A stretch of 64,000 nucleotides of DNA, from positions 37,075 to 101,074 of the forward strand of contig BCKL01000027.1 of the NCBI GenBank assembly GCA_001600635.1. Direction: 5' to 3'. Under the pieces are notes generated by a model that had not been told where the DNA came from, made no database searches, and was given only the letters and a program-made list of their open reading frames with translations. The position numbers and the translations under genes were made by a program. Source of the stretch: Leucosporidium creatinivorum (Eukaryota; Basidiomycota; Microbotryomycetes; Leucosporidiales; Leucosporidiaceae). Shown in pieces: positions 33,849-45,225 of the stretch (position 1 is its first letter; every line of letters starts with the position of its first letter).

Positions 33849-34253
33849 AGGCGCCGAGCCTCAGTGGGGAATGGAGCGGTGGGGACATATCTCGAGTGGT
33901 GAGATGCTTCGGTGCAAGCTGAAAGTGGACTGCTTCTCTTAGCTTGCTGTCCCTCATTCGCAAGCAAGGCGAGTTCGCACGCTTTCTCGGTGCTCTCGGC
34001 AAAGAAGGGGGGCACGAGCGAGGCCTCAGTTTCAATCTGGGCCATCTAGCATCGTGCATGGCGTCTAAAACAAAGCTCGGGACACCGGTGAAGAGGGTAC
34101 GAAAAAGGTCGTTCAGAGGAGAGCAGAGTGGAGTGAATGAGGGTGGGCCAGCCGGGGCCGAAGGGAGGGAAGGGAAGGGAGCGAAAGCTCTAAGGAAGGA
34201 GGGCATGTATGTACAGCGAAACCAGAAGACCATGAGAAAGAGAAGCGAGGCGT
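33849..34253. other. Convergent 3' region
   Basis: 405 bp between the dehydratase stop and the CPL1-like gene stop. No gene recognised. Confidence 0.4.
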
Positions 34254-35313
34254 CTAAGCGCAGTACGACTGGTTGTGCTTGTGCTTGAGCTTCTGGCCGC
34301 GGGGGCAAGCTGGAGGGAGCGCCGAGTGAGGTCAGCTTCGGCGTTCGTCTCGTCGGCGAGAAGGAAGGGTGAGCAGCTCACTGATGGTGCAGACGCCAAA
34401 GTAGCACTTGGGCTCTCCGACGCCGTTGTACGAGTCTGGGCAGACGTGTCCCTTCTGCGCACGGAGAGGATGGTTAGTAATCGAAGCTTCGCCGAGCGGG
34501 GATTGGAACGGGGGAGGGAGAACTCACGTATCCACAGTTGTTCACGTCGTGCTTGTATTGGCCGTAGTGGTCTGCGAGGGTGGAAGAGTGTGCAGGGTCA
34601 GCTCCTGGTGCACCGAACAGCCGCCGAGGCCCGCCTCGAGCAGCGCCGCTCTCTTACGAGGAAAAAGACTCACTGCCGTTATCGCCTCCGTGACCGTTGT
34701 TGTTTCCCTCGTCATCATCGTCGCCATGTCCGTTTCCGTGTCCGTCTAGAGGCGAAAGGTCAGCGGCGAAGTAAGATAAGAGGGCTAAACTCGAACTCAC
34801 TGCCGTGATCGCCTTGGTCTCCCTTGTCATTTCCCTTTCCCTCTGTAGATTAATAGCCGGGTCAGCTGAGTGCAAAAGAGTAGACCAGTCGACCCAACGC
34901 ACTGCCGTTATCGTTTCCGCGACCGTTGTTGTCTGTTCAAAAAGATCGCCGAGGGGTGGTCAGCATTCCGTCGTGGCGAGGCGTGGAGTGGGGGGAGAAG
35001 CTCACCACGCTGAGCGAGAGCAGCAGCGGCGTTAACCTTGCTAGCACGCTTGAGCTTGGCGAGACGCTTGCGAAGGAGACGGCCGTCGAGGGTGTTGCCA
35101 GAAGGGAGGTCGCCGAGGGAGCGGGCGTTGAGGGAGGTGGAGTCGGTGGCTGTTGGGGTGCACAGTGGTTGAAGCAGAGAATGAAATGGAGTTAGCCAAC
35201 GAGCTCGAACTTGTTATGGGCAGCGAAGTGAACGCACGAAGAGCCGAAGTGAGGGAGGTGCAAGCGACGAGGGCGAGGACCGCCGAGACGGCGAGCTTGG
35301 TGAAGGACAGCAT
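34254..35313 (-). CDS. Small secreted cysteine-rich protein, CPL1-like
   Basis: ATG at 35313 with a signal peptide (MLSFTKLAVSAVLALVACTS). Exon 2 encodes NARSLGDLPSGNTLDGRLLR then KRLAKLKR, with dibasic sites that Kex2 could cut. Three very short exons follow, each rich in Gly/Asn/Asp/His (NNGRGNDNG; KGKGNDKGDQGDHG; NGHGNGHGDDDDEGNNNGHG), all with phase-1 boundaries ending GGC-A at the donor. The last exons give the cysteine domain NNCGYKGHVCPDSYNGVGEP/KCYFGVCTISCPRG...SYCA with six cysteines and a stop at 34254. CG..G..C ... C..G.C...C ... C matches the CPL1-like domain of basidiomycete secreted proteins; Cryptococcus CPL1 is a secreted virulence effector. Whether this one signals to hosts or other microbes is unknown. 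Confidence 0.75.
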
Positions 35314-36329
35314 GAGGAAGGCGCGTGAGAAGGGGCGTGAGAGAGAAGTGAGTGTTTGGAGAAGGTGAGGGGAGGAGAGAGAGAAGTGAAAACAGCTCAA
35401 GCAAGAGAGTTGGCCATCTCGGCGAGAATCGAGGGTGCTCTCCTCTTAGCCTGGTGCAAGCTCGCTCGGACGTCAACGAGCAATGCACGTTCGCTGCAGC
35501 GGTAATTCATCGAAGCTTCTGAGCCGACCCTCGTGCAGAGCCTCTCATAGAACTGTCTGTCTGCTTCGAGGAATGGAGGAGCTCGGCGCTGGCTCGATAC
35601 GGTGAGGACACGTCTGTACGATCGACGCCTAGCTGCTCCTGGCGTACGATACCAGGCCAATTCATGGCCATGCAGCGCGGCGACCAGTTCACCAGCTGTA
35701 CGATAAGCTGCTAGCTTACTTATCCCCAGGCGAACTCTAGTTCCAATTGATCGAGGCCGAAAGGCACTTTCAAAATCCACAAGGAGGAGGAGAGCGAGAG
35801 GGTGGAAGCGAGGATGATGCAGCTTGATGTAATAGAGCCGTCGCTGCTGTTCGCGATGCTCAAGGACAATGTCCTCGGGCTCTCAGCAAAGTCGAGCGGC
35901 GTTAAACAGGCGCCGAAGAGCTTTGCACGGTCGGCTTGCGCTCCCCCGAACGAGGGTGCAGCTTCTGCGAGGTGTAAAGGGATTCAATATTCAAACTGCA
36001 CCGTAGCTTCATCCGTACAACACACACGCCCACCCAGTTGATCGTAGGCCCAAACCATCAATCTCCCCCGCGCAACCCTTACTGGCATCGCCGAACGCGG
36101 CGCTCATCAAATTGCTCATCGTCGTCCTTTCACATCACCATGCACTCTTGTACCGGAGCTGCCTGTTTCGGCGTACGGCGTGGAGCGAGGCCGATGCTCG
36201 TACTCTCGCAAGCGGGGGGCGACGGAGGCGACGGCGAGCGAAGGCCGATGAAGCCGACTGTAGAGCGTGCTCGGGGTCAGGAGGTGGCGCTGCTGGACGA
36301 GAGGAGTCCAATTGAGCTTACTTGGAGTT
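35314..36329. other. 1-kb intergenic region upstream of the CPL1-like gene
   Basis: Likely promoter of the CPL1-like gene. Short frames on both strands, none with a recognised domain or clean exon structure. Confidence 0.35.
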
Positions 36330-36735
36330 TCATAGATTCGGATGGCTTCGGCGTGCAGAGCTGTCATGGGAGAAGGAGTTGAGCGATTCGGTGATGGTGG
36401 AGGAGAGGGTGTCGTGCTCTGCAGAGCGTGTGAAGGGTCAATTATGGCTCACGAGCAAATTCACAGAGCTCTTCACTCACCCTTGACGCTCCACTTGACG
36501 AGCTTGAGGCGTCTGAACTTCGACGAGAGGTGCTCGGCGAAGGGGAGGGAGCTGGTAAACTCGATTCGGCCCGACACGGAGGTGAGGGCTCGGATCGTGT
36601 TCCGGTGGTATCTAGTTGAGATTCGACCTTCTTCACCGTGGATCCTACGGTATCCTTGATCGTCTCCACGAGCCCGAAGCTGGCCAGCTCCGAAGTGCCC
36701 GAGCCGAGAGAACTGGATCGCTTGACGGTGCGCAT
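36330..36735 (-). CDS. Small unknown protein, gene model uncertain
   Basis: A consensus intron (donor at 36480, GTGAGTG; CTCTGCAG acceptor near 36420) joins the frame SGRIEFTSSLPFAEHLSSKF/RRLKLVKWSVK to EHDTLSSTITESLNSFSHDS and a stop at 36330. Upstream, an ATG at 36735 opens MRTVKRSSSLGSGTSELASF and GLVETIKDTVGSTVKKVESQ, an amphipathic stretch, but in a different frame. Either another intron or upstream exon feeds the second frame, or there is a single-base shift. I recognise no domain. The canonical intron and protein-like ends suggest a real gene; the start is unsolved. Confidence 0.35.
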
Positions 36736-37508
36736 GCTGGTGTAGCTGCTTCGGTGACGGTGGTGGAGGAGTAGAAGAGTCTCAGAGGTCAACTCGAGCG
36801 CAAGACCTGCCCAGCATGAGACCGAGTGACTCGAGAAAAAGCGAGGTAGCTTTGCGAATAGCGAGCTGGGCGAGCGGGCGGTGTTGCGAATGGCGATGCG
36901 GTGAGCGGGAGGCTCTGTACAGTGCTCAGACCGGTTGAGGACTACTCAGCTGCCCTACACTCCCCGTCAGGCATCTCTGAAGCGGGATCGGCGAGGGCCC
37001 CTTTCCGGGTTGCGCCAGGAGAACGCCGAGTCGAGCGAGGAAGCTTCAGCGGGTTGGTAGAGCAGGAGCAAGCTTGTCCTTAGCTTTTTGAGCCGTCCGA
37101 GGTGTGTGAGTGACAAGCAGGTGCAGAGCGGAGGAGAAAGACGAGCTCGAGCTCGAAGCCCAGCTTGGCTCCCGCCGAATCGCTCGCTTCGTCGTCGCCG
37201 CCTGTCCGACTGTCTCTTACACTCGTTCTGTACCCAAATGTGAGCCTGTGCTTCCAAACAGCTTCCCTTTGTTCCAAGGCTGGCAGAAGGTGGTGACGCT
37301 GGCCTGGACGCTGGGAATCGCCGAAATCGCGGGAGTTGTAGGTGGGTAGAGGGGTGGGGATGCTCGACCAGCTCAGATCGTGAGGCTGTTGAGCACCATG
37401 TGCTCCTACGAAGCGTCCGAAGCGCCTAGGCAGCGTCTACAACTCCCTTCTCGCCGCCGACGAAGCTGACCTTGATCCCGACCTCTTCTCCCACGCAGAT
37501 CTCTCCTA
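36736..37508. other. Intergenic region upstream of the renalase-like gene
   Basis: About 770 bp. Contains short frames but nothing I can assign; probably promoters of the genes on each side. Confidence 0.35.
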
Positions 37509-38734
37509 ATGAGGTGAGAGCAGGGTATATACTCTACGAAGAATCAGTGACTGACATGTACTTCAAATAGCGCCGCTACCCGCCCTCATATCGTAATTCT
37601 CGGTACTGGCCTCTCGGCGCTCACTATCGCCCGCTCCCTCCTTCTCACCACTCCTCCGCTACCTATCCACCTCACCCTCGTCGACAAAGCCAAGAACCCT
37701 GGCGGTCGTCTGACAACTCGCTACTACGACTCGGGTGTCGCGCTCGAGACTGGGGCTCGTCTCTTCGAATCGCCGAAGGGGGACACTGCGTTCGCGCAGG
37801 AGGTGGAGACTTGGGCGAGCAATGGCTGGGTCAAGGAGGTGGAAGAGAGTAGGAGGAAGGGCGTGATGGGTGAGGGAAAATGGTGGGAGGGTGTCGGCGG
37901 GCTCACGAAGGGTCTGGTTGATGGTCTGCTCGGCGAGATCAAGGCTGCCGCTGCTGGTCGTTTGAGCATTCACTACGATACGGCCGTGAGTCGAAAACAA
38001 CTAGATGTCTCCGCTCCCTTTTGCTAACTCTCACAATATTCCAGGCCGCCAACCCTTCGCCCGTCGAGCAAAGCGAAGGACCCCTCGCCCTCGCCCTCAC
38101 CCTGAACCCTTCCATCGACCTCGAACCCGCCTCTCTTCTCATCCACACCGCTCCTTCGCCTCAAGTCGACGTTCTTCTCCCCTCTGCGTCCTCGAAGCCG
38201 TCTCCAACTCCCTACCTGAAGACCTTCGCCCTGCTCCTCCCTACCCTCACCGTCCCCAACCTCCCCGTCTACCACCGAGACCCTCACCCCTCCCTCAACT
38301 CCATCGCCACCGGTCTCACCTCCTCGACTAACACCACGCCTACCGGTATCGTCATCCAGTCGACGCCCGAGAAGCTCGGTCTCGGCTACACCAAGGAGGA
38401 AGCCAGCGACGAGCAAGTCCGCGAGGCCTTCTTCCGGGTGCTAAGGGAGGCTGAGCTTCTTCCTCGAGATGTCATCGACGAAGCGGCCACCTTGACCGGC
38501 CGACAGTCGCAGGTCAAGCGATGGAAGTTTGCTCAGGTCGAGCGAGCCGTGGAGAGTCCACCTGCATTGGCAGATGAGGAGCCAGTGACGGTGTTGGCGG
38601 GGGGAAGGGTCATTCTTGCTGGTGATGGAACAGCGGGAGGAGCGGGTGGTGTCGTGGGCGCTTGGAGGGCGGGCGAGAAGGCCGCCGAGCTGGTTCGGCG
38701 CTGGGTGAATGAGCGCGGGGAAGCGAAGATGTAG
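37509..38734 (+). CDS. Renalase-like FAD/NAD(P)-binding oxidoreductase
   Basis: The five-base first exon (ATG-AG at 37509) splices to give MSAATRPHIVILGTGLSALT, a Rossmann GxGxxx motif, then LTLVDKAKNPGGRLTTRYYD and SGVALETGARLF. The KxxxPGGR(L/M)xT block followed by a D.GA-type strand is typical of renalase/amine-oxidase-like flavoproteins. The second exon carries PYLKTFALLLPTL, QVREAFFRVLREAELLPRDV, RRWKFAQ-like KRWKFAQVERAVE, and the C-terminal FAD motif GRVILAGDGTAGGAGGVVGA with WRAGEKAAELV. Stop at 38734. Renalases oxidise off-isomers of NAD(P)H; the real substrate here is unknown. Confidence 0.8.
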
Positions 38735-39284
38735 TAGAAGATCTGGACTCAACACACGAGTAGTTATATACTAGGTGCGGCGGCTTCTTGAAGCCTAGGT
38801 CACGGCTTGCTGCAGAACTCGCTCTCGGCGGTCTCTCCTCCTCGCTCCCGAGCTTGCAGTCTGGCCGTTCAGCCTCGCCGTCGAGCCTTGCGATCGTTAT
38901 AGATATCGAGAGCAAGCTATCCTAAGCTATATGACTCCTTCACATCACACCACACTCCTGCTCGACTTGTCCCGAGCAAGGCGCCTTTTTCCCTTCCCCC
39001 TCGGCGCTGTCTTTCCCTTTCGCCGAAGCCGCCTGTTGGCCGGGGCAGAGAGGCTTTTCGATGTACACTGCGAGGGGGATTCGTTAGCCGAACTTTCGCA
39101 CGGTCATCAAGCGGGAGGCTCACTAGGAGTAGCAAAGATCTCTCGCGCCTCGCGAGCGAGGGCTGTGTCTTTCGAGACGGTGCGCTCGGGCGGGGAGGAG
39201 GAAGGCGTACGTGGGCCGGAGGGAGTCACAGAGTGAAGCGATTGTGTCTACAGTCACTCCAGATCAGCGAGCTGCACTCGAGCC
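38735..39284. other. Intergenic gap
   Basis: 550 bp 3' of the renalase-like gene. No supported feature, though a further 3' exon of the small gene at 39285 could extend in here. Confidence 0.35.
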
Positions 39285-39587
39285 TCACGCCCTCCTCCTC
39301 TCAGAGCTCACCCTCGCCGAACCACCTCCCAGCTTCCTTCCTCCCGCTCCCGTAAGCTCACCAGTCTGTCCCCCATCCTGCTCGGGCTGCTCCCTCAACA
39401 AAGTATTGGTAGGAAGCGAACTCGATCGACCCCTAGCGCGATGAGCGAGAGGCAAGCTCAGCTTCTTGAGAGGGAGCTTAAGCCTCGGCGTCGAAGGGCG
39501 AGGGGAGGGAGCAGAGCTGTTAGTAACTCCCTTGGGCATCGAGGGGTGCGCTGTAGGGGAGCTGGGCGACTCGGGCGGAGTGTCCAT
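39285..39587 (-). CDS. Small disordered Ser/Pro/Lys-rich protein
   Basis: Open frame of about 100 codons from the ATG at 39587: MDTPPESPSSPTAHPSMPKG, then PRLKLPLKKLSLPLAHRARG and LREQPEQDGGQTGELTGAGG, ending SSERRRA. Several SP sites plus a basic leucine-rich stretch. A donor-like GTGAGC at the GEL position and another further on could shorten or extend it. No domain recognised. It may be a real small gene or a chance frame. Confidence 0.35.
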   Translation of the reverse strand: MDTPPESPSSPTAHPSMPKGVTNSSAPSPRPSTPRLKLPLKKLSLPLAHRARGRSSSLPTNTLLREQPEQDGGQTGELTGAGGRKLGGGSARVSSERRRA

Positions 39588-39862
39588 GTCGAGTGAGAAA
39601 AGCGGGTTGTGGCAGGAGGGAGAGAGGCGTGCGAGCGCCGAGGAGCTTAGAGGGCGGGAGTCGAGCGGAGGCAATTCGACTACTGCGGACAGCGAGAGTG
39701 TCTTCACTCTACTCAGCAGCGTTGACCACCATCTCAGCTCTCTGCACTGCTCTCCACGCTTTCGCCGACCCGCCCAAGCGATCTCGGCCAATGCAGCTCG
39801 ATTAGAACTCTAACCGACAAAGAGGGAGCCTGTAGGGTCCGACCTCACCCCAGTATTTCCTA

Positions 39863-41323
39863 TCAACACCCTCCCAAGTTCCCACCGCCAATATCCACAT
39901 CCTCCCATTCGGTCAGTAGGCCGATATCCTTGAGGTGCAGCTCGCTGACCGAGGTGTAGACGTCGTACAGCAGGCGGGAGGTGGCGCCGAGACCGTGGAA
40001 GAAGGAGAAGCGTGATTCGGAGGAGCGGAGGAGATTGGGGAGGACGTCGAAGAAGGCGTGGAGGTCCGAGTAGTGCTCCGAGTAGGTGTCTGCGAAACAC
40101 CGAGAGTCAGCTTCCCGGCCTAAGGAGGCGGGACGAGAACCACTCACCGAAGTAGACGGCGTCAAAGGCAACATATGCCTCCTTCTCGTCCTCGAGATCC
40201 TTCAAGTATTGCCTCCAAGTCCCCTCATAGAACCGCACGCCGGGCTTGTCGAAGAAGCCTATTGAGCGAGCGTGGGCGAGAACGTCTGGATGCGGTTCGA
40301 TGATGAGGTGTTGTGTGGGCGCAAACCCTTGCAGGTAAGTGTCGATCTGCGAAGGGGCTAGGGTCAGCGCCGAACTCGAGTGAAAGGCGGAGAGGCAAGT
40401 GAGAGGTCGCAATCTGCTTACGATGCCGAGTCCGAATCCGACGTTAACCACGTTCAGCTCCTCCTCGGGGTCCTTGACGCCCTTCCTCCTTGCCTCGAAA
40501 GGCTCACACATCCTCTCCGCCGAGACTCGCATAATTTCCCTCTCCCATCCCATCATGACACCGTTGCCCTCCTCATCCACAGCGATCTCCTGTCCCGAGC
40601 TATCCTTGGTGAATTTGAGCTTGGAAGCGAGGAAGGTGGCGTTGTCGGAGGCGGTGGAGAGCTTCGGCTTGACATCCCCATCCTCGTCGATCTCGTCGTC
40701 CTCCTCCTCCTCGCCTGCATTGGCGGCCTCCATAGCGGCGCGAAGCATCTCGGCACGGACTCCCTCGCCTAGTAGGAAGTCGTAAACGGCGGCCTCGTTG
40801 AGGGAGAAGGCGATATCGCCGGCGGTCTGCAAAGTGTCGAGCCAGTATCAGCGATAGCTCGGCGAAGACGAAGTGAATGATAGCCGTACGCAGCCGAGGT
40901 TGTCGACAATCTGCCAAACAGCGTTTCCACTGCGAAGAAGGTACTTGCACATGGCTACATTGCCGACCGCTGAAGGAGCATTGCGAAGGGCAGGAGGTCA
41001 GCTCAGCGCTATAGCTCGTATGACCCGCCGAGCAAGCACTCACAGGCAGCAGCGTGTAGTGCGGTCCATCCTTGTGCATCCTGCACCCAAGCATCCGCCT
41101 TGATCTCTCCCACAAGCACCTTGACCTTCTCGAAATTGTCCTCAGCGGCGGCTTCGATCAGCTGCAGAGCGTAGCCGAGCGCCTCGGAGCTGTAGTCCAT
41201 ATCGGTATCTTCTTGCAGAGCATCGAAAGCGGTCGAAGTGGATCCTTCGGCGCTCGTCGGCGCGAGAACCGTCACGGCCTCAGCTTCCGATGTTTTGGCT
41301 CGTTTCGCGGCCTTGACGGGCAT
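39863..41323 (-). CDS. RMT2: Protein arginine N5-methyltransferase, apparent C-terminal frameshift
   Basis: ATG at 41323 (MPVKAAKRAKTSEAEAVTVL). The N-terminal part has an ankyrin-like unit, LGYALQLIEAAAEDNFEKVK and DAQGWTALHAAA, then GNAVWQIVDNLGCTAGDIAF. The methyltransferase part shows NVVNVGFGLGIIDTYLQGF (SAM-binding loop), QHLIIEPHPDVLAHARSIGF, FYEGTWRQYLKDL, FDAVYFDTYSEHYSDLHAFF and SRFSFFHGLGATS...VYTSVSELHLKDIGL. Rmt2 modifies the delta nitrogen of arginine in ribosomal protein L12. As written the frame stops at 39863 right after EWEDVDIGGGNLGGC. In the next frame the expected end VDRKYWGEVGPYRLPLCRLE is intact, stopping at 39802. One surplus A in the run near 39877 would explain it: the homologue-like GGTWEG sequence lacks it. 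Sequence error or a recent lesion. Confidence 0.9.
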
Positions 41324-41567
41324 GGCTATGGTCGTGCAGGTGTTGAGGGCGTACGGAAGTAAGAGAGCCGAGCTGTCGAGCTTGAAACGAAGCGAAATGC
41401 GAAATGTAGGGGGAGGCAAAGGGGCGATTTCGTTTCGCGGCGCTTGACCTCTCGCCAACATCTCGTCGCGACCGGTCGACTCTCGCTACAGCTCGGGCGA
41501 GCATAGGAAACTCGAATACAGAACCGTAAAGCGTTCTATTCCACTCCATCTCGCTCCCAGTCCCGAG
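41324..41567. promoter_or_regulatory. Divergent promoter, RMT2 and F-box-like protein 3
   Basis: 244 bp between two divergent starts. No specific site recognised. Confidence 0.45.
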
Positions 41568-42739
41568 ATGGCCTCCTCGGACGCTGCTCCCGCCGGCATC
41601 GCTCGCGCTTCCGTCAGTTCGCTGCCGCTGGAGCTCATACACCACATCATCAAGCTCTCAGTTCCGCCTCTCACCGAGCGCACCTTCCAGGAGCGCTACC
41701 AAACTCTTCGCCGGCTGGCGCTCGTCAACGTCGCCTGGTCCCGTTTGGCGCAGACGGAGCTCAATCGACACATCAGCCTCAGCCGAGCGGGCTACAACAC
41801 TCTCGCCAATGCGCTTCGGGGTCCCAAAGATGGAGCAGAGGCGAGCCAAAGAGCTGGACAGTCGCCGAGGGGGTGTTGGAAGCTCGCGATGCGCCAGAGG
41901 GCCAGTACGCTTCGGCTACAGGCTAGGGAGGATCCGTGGACGGTGGATGAGGCGCAGGCGATGCTACAGCTCTTACCGAATGCCTACGAGCTTCGCGTAG
42001 GCCATATCATGTCGGATCCTTACGTCTCGGACTACCTGGGGAGCTCGGCTTTCGCTTCATGTGAGTCTAGTGCAACGATATTTCGGAGTACTTGAGCTGA
42101 TTTATCACATCTACAGCTCTTCGCATCCTTCACCTCACTACGACCCTCCTCACCCCCTCCGCCTTCTCCCCCGCCGCCGATGTCTTTCCCAACCTCACCG
42201 AGCTCGTGCTGGAAAGCCCATGCAGCGTCATCCAGGCTATGGACTTCCTCCAATACACCTCCTTCCCTTCCCTTCGCTCTCTCGCCCTCCTCTCGTGGAA
42301 TGACCTTGACCGCCTGCGAGACGGCGCACGACTCGACTCGGCCCTTCGCCACCTCGCTCACAACCTTCACCGTTTCGCTACCGACTGCGCGCACTTCATA
42401 CAAGGGCCAAATGGCGAGATCCCCTACCAGCTCGATCTCACCGACTACACCTCCCTCCGTCACCTCACCGTTCCCCTCGCTCGAGCCAACATCAACGTCC
42501 GCACCCTCGACCGCCTCCCCTCGCAACTTCACTCGCTTCGGCTCCTCGACAACTTCTTTGGTGACGATGTCGAAATCCTGTCTTTATTAGGCAGCGAGTG
42601 GCCAAAGTGCATGGGGACGCTGAAGAAGATCACGCTCCCCGAGTCGGCCGGCACCTCAACGCCGAGGTCAAAGTACAGCGAGTACTGTATCTCTAAAGGT
42701 GTCGCCGTCGAGTATCGCGATACTACCGACTTCGACTAA
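41568..42739 (+). CDS. F-box-like protein 3
   Basis: ATG at 41568. The N-terminal ASVSSLPLELIHHIIKLSVP and LRRLALVNVAWSRLAQTEL are an F-box-like helix pair (LPxELIxxII ... LVxxxW). After a 57-bp intron at 42061-42117, leucine-rich units follow: LRILHLTTTLLTPS, FPNLTELVLESPC, FPSLRSLALLSWNDL, YTSLRHLTVPLAR and LPSQLHSLRLLDNFF. Ends EYRDTTDFD at 42739. It differs from the pair at 25-29 kb (no acidic DAED block) so it belongs to a broader family. Probable SCF adaptor by analogy. Confidence 0.7.
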
Positions 42740-43029
42740 GCTGTGGTGCTTGCCTTTGTCGTATGTCAGGTGACCTTTCTCCTCTCACCACTGCGCCGAA
42801 TCGTCGCTGACCGAGTTCTTGCACTTCCAGATGGTCAGGTCGAGACGTAGGGAAGCTGAGATTCGCGACAACGGCTGGAATGTTGGTCAATGTACTGCGG
42901 CGACTTATAGCGGTACAGCTGTCTCTCCGAGAAGCGTTTCGCGCATTCTCGGCTTCGCTTCGCTCGACGACGACGAGAGAAGCAAAACGAAGCAAGTTGA
43001 CATCTCAAGTACGTCCCCACGAGCAGCCG
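42740..43029. other. Convergent 3' region, F-box-like 3 and MYND copy 1
   Basis: 290 bp between two convergent stops. No gene or repeat recognised. Confidence 0.35.
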
Positions 43030-45225
43030 TCAATCCTGATCTTCGACACCAGCGTCCTCGTTCTCGAAGACGCCCGAAGCCTGCATGACCTTTTTGAACG
43101 CTCGCTCCTTGGTCGCTTCGTCGACGTTGGGACTGCAGGGAGGATGCCATCAGCGAGCGAAGAGGGAGAATGAAATAGATAGCTCACTCTTCGAGCTCGG
43201 GCGTGAGCATAGTGTTGATGATGAGATGGTGGATGGATTTCTCCTCGTCCGAGGTGCCGGGCGGAAACTCGAGGAACTTGTAGACGTCCTGGTAGCTGTG
43301 GTGGTGTCGAGCCAGGGTCAACGAGGCTCTGTATCTTCTCTAGACAAAGTTGCGTACCGACCGCGGTCCAGCGCGTCCTGTTGGCGAGCTTTGTGTTGGC
43401 TGCGAGAAGAAGGAGGGTCAGTCTCGGCAAAAGCACGCGTCCGATGGTGAGCTACTCACGCTTCCTCCAAGGTATCCCTCTGAGCTCCCCTCGCCCAATC
43501 TGGCATGTCCCTCATCGCTAGCTCCATGGCCTCATCCAGTCGCTTCTCGGTGATCTCGAACTCGAGCCGAAGCTGCTCGCGCGTAACGGCAATCATTCTC
43601 GCTCGCTCTTTGCGCTCGGCGTTGATCTCCTTGTCGGTCCTTCTCCACTTGAGCTCCTCCTTCGTTAACTCCCAGCCTTCGGTTGCGAGGAGCGCGATAA
43701 TGCCGATGGCGATGGGGTCCTTCTTCTCAATCGCAAGCTTGCGGTTGGCGATGTGGTGAGCTTTAAGTCGCTCGATCTCGTTGGGCTTCTCCTTCGAGCC
43801 ATTGCCGCCGCGCAAAGTGGTAGGGAAAGCACCGTCTCCGTCGAAGGTATGCCAGAGAGCGTCGGGGTTGCGAGCGAGGAAGTCGAGCTGCCGGCGAAGG
43901 TGTCGGTTGACGGAGGAAGGAGAGGATGCGAGCTGAGACGCCGAGTAAAGGGGAACGGCGCTGACGTCGCTCAAACGCTTGCCGCACGTCGTTTTGTGAT
44001 TTCCGAGCTTGCGGTCGGCTTTCTGGCATTCGCTGTGGGAGCGAAAGGTGAGCGCCGAGGTTCGTCAGGGTCGACTTGCTTCTTACACGGAGCAGTAGGG
44101 GACGTAGCGGCCAACGCTCCGGCACGCTCCACAGTACTTGAACTTGCCTCCGCTCGCAGGAGCTGTGTATTCGGCGAGCAGAGATCAGCGATGCTCGGCG
44201 AGAGGTTCAGACTCTCAAGGGCGGGCTCACCAGTCTTCAAACAAGACTCCGCAGTGCAGCGCTCTTGTACGAGACCACAGAAGGTGACGATGTCGTCGTC
44301 GATGTTTCCTGATGCGAGAGAGGAAGCGACAAAGCCGGGGCTGTTACGAGGATCGCCGACATCGCGAGCGGTATTGCCGGCTTCGAGCCCGTGTGTCAGC
44401 GGCTCTCCGGCCTGCATGGAGGAAGTGGATCAGTGACATCTCACTGGGAGAACCTTAGCCCACTACACGTACTATGAGGTCGAGGATGTCGTTGATGAGA
44501 GAAAGCAGCAGCGAGTGTCGAAGGAGGACGACCTCCTCCATGAAGGCTCGCACTCCCTTTGACAAAGGGAATTGATCGTCGTCCGAAGACCTGGTAAAGC
44601 CGTACAGGCGGTCGAAGTGAGGGTGGGAGACGATGGCAAAGTGCTCGGCGTCGACGGGCACGAGGTTCTTGTCGAGGAGGCGGAGGAATCCGCCGCCGTC
44701 GCCCTCGGTAAGGCCCTGTAGCTGAATCTCGGGAGCGAGGATGCGTACATCTTCCCTCATGGTGACCGCTTCGTGCTGCAGCGCCTCGAGTACGATCTCC
44801 TGGCGACGCTCGACCGCAGCCCCCTTCCAAACGCGCTTGTACTTCTCCTCGAAGTCGTGCTGTCTGACTGTATCGTAGAGTGCTGCAGCTCCTGCTCTGA
44901 GACCGCGTTGCCCTCGCTCCCTGGAAACGTGAGACGGCTCGTCGAGGTGCTCCAAGCCGACCTTCGATTCGACGAGCCTCACGCCGGTGATGAAAGGCGT
45001 CGTCCGGTCGTTGTACGTATCGGCGAGTTCCTGCTCCCATGCAGCGTCCCAAGCCCTGAGGTTGCCTCCAAAGTCCTCGATCCTCGTCGAGGGGAGCGCG
45101 CTCGCTGTCGAAAGCTCTGGCCAGAGGGTACGAGCGAGGCGGGGAGCGGGCGAAGCTGTAGGTGATGTAGAGGGTTTGGTGGTGCTGCTCTTCGGCTTGG
45201 TAGGTCGGTTTTGACCGCGCGCCAT
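43030..45225 (-). CDS. MYND zinc-finger protein, copy 1 (intact)
   Basis: ATG at 45225 (MARGQNRPTKPKSSTTKPST). A helical N-terminal half has TLWPELSTASALPSTRIEDF, WEQELADTYNDRTTPFITGV, LLDKNLVPVDAEHFAIVSHP and VRAFMEEVVLLRHSLLLSLI. The MYND finger lies across two exons: paired cysteines in a C-x-x-C-G start, then ECQKADRKLGNHKTTCGKRL. The C-terminal half has LKAHHIANRKLAIEKKDPIA, ERKERARMIAVTREQLRLEF and EAMELAMRDMPDWARGAQRD, ending FENEDAGVEDQD with the stop at 43030. MYND fingers bind proline-rich partners and occur in SMYD and other regulators; no SET domain is seen. Inverted paralogue of the gene at 56152. The first 88 residues are nearly identical, the rest clearly diverged. Confidence 0.8.
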
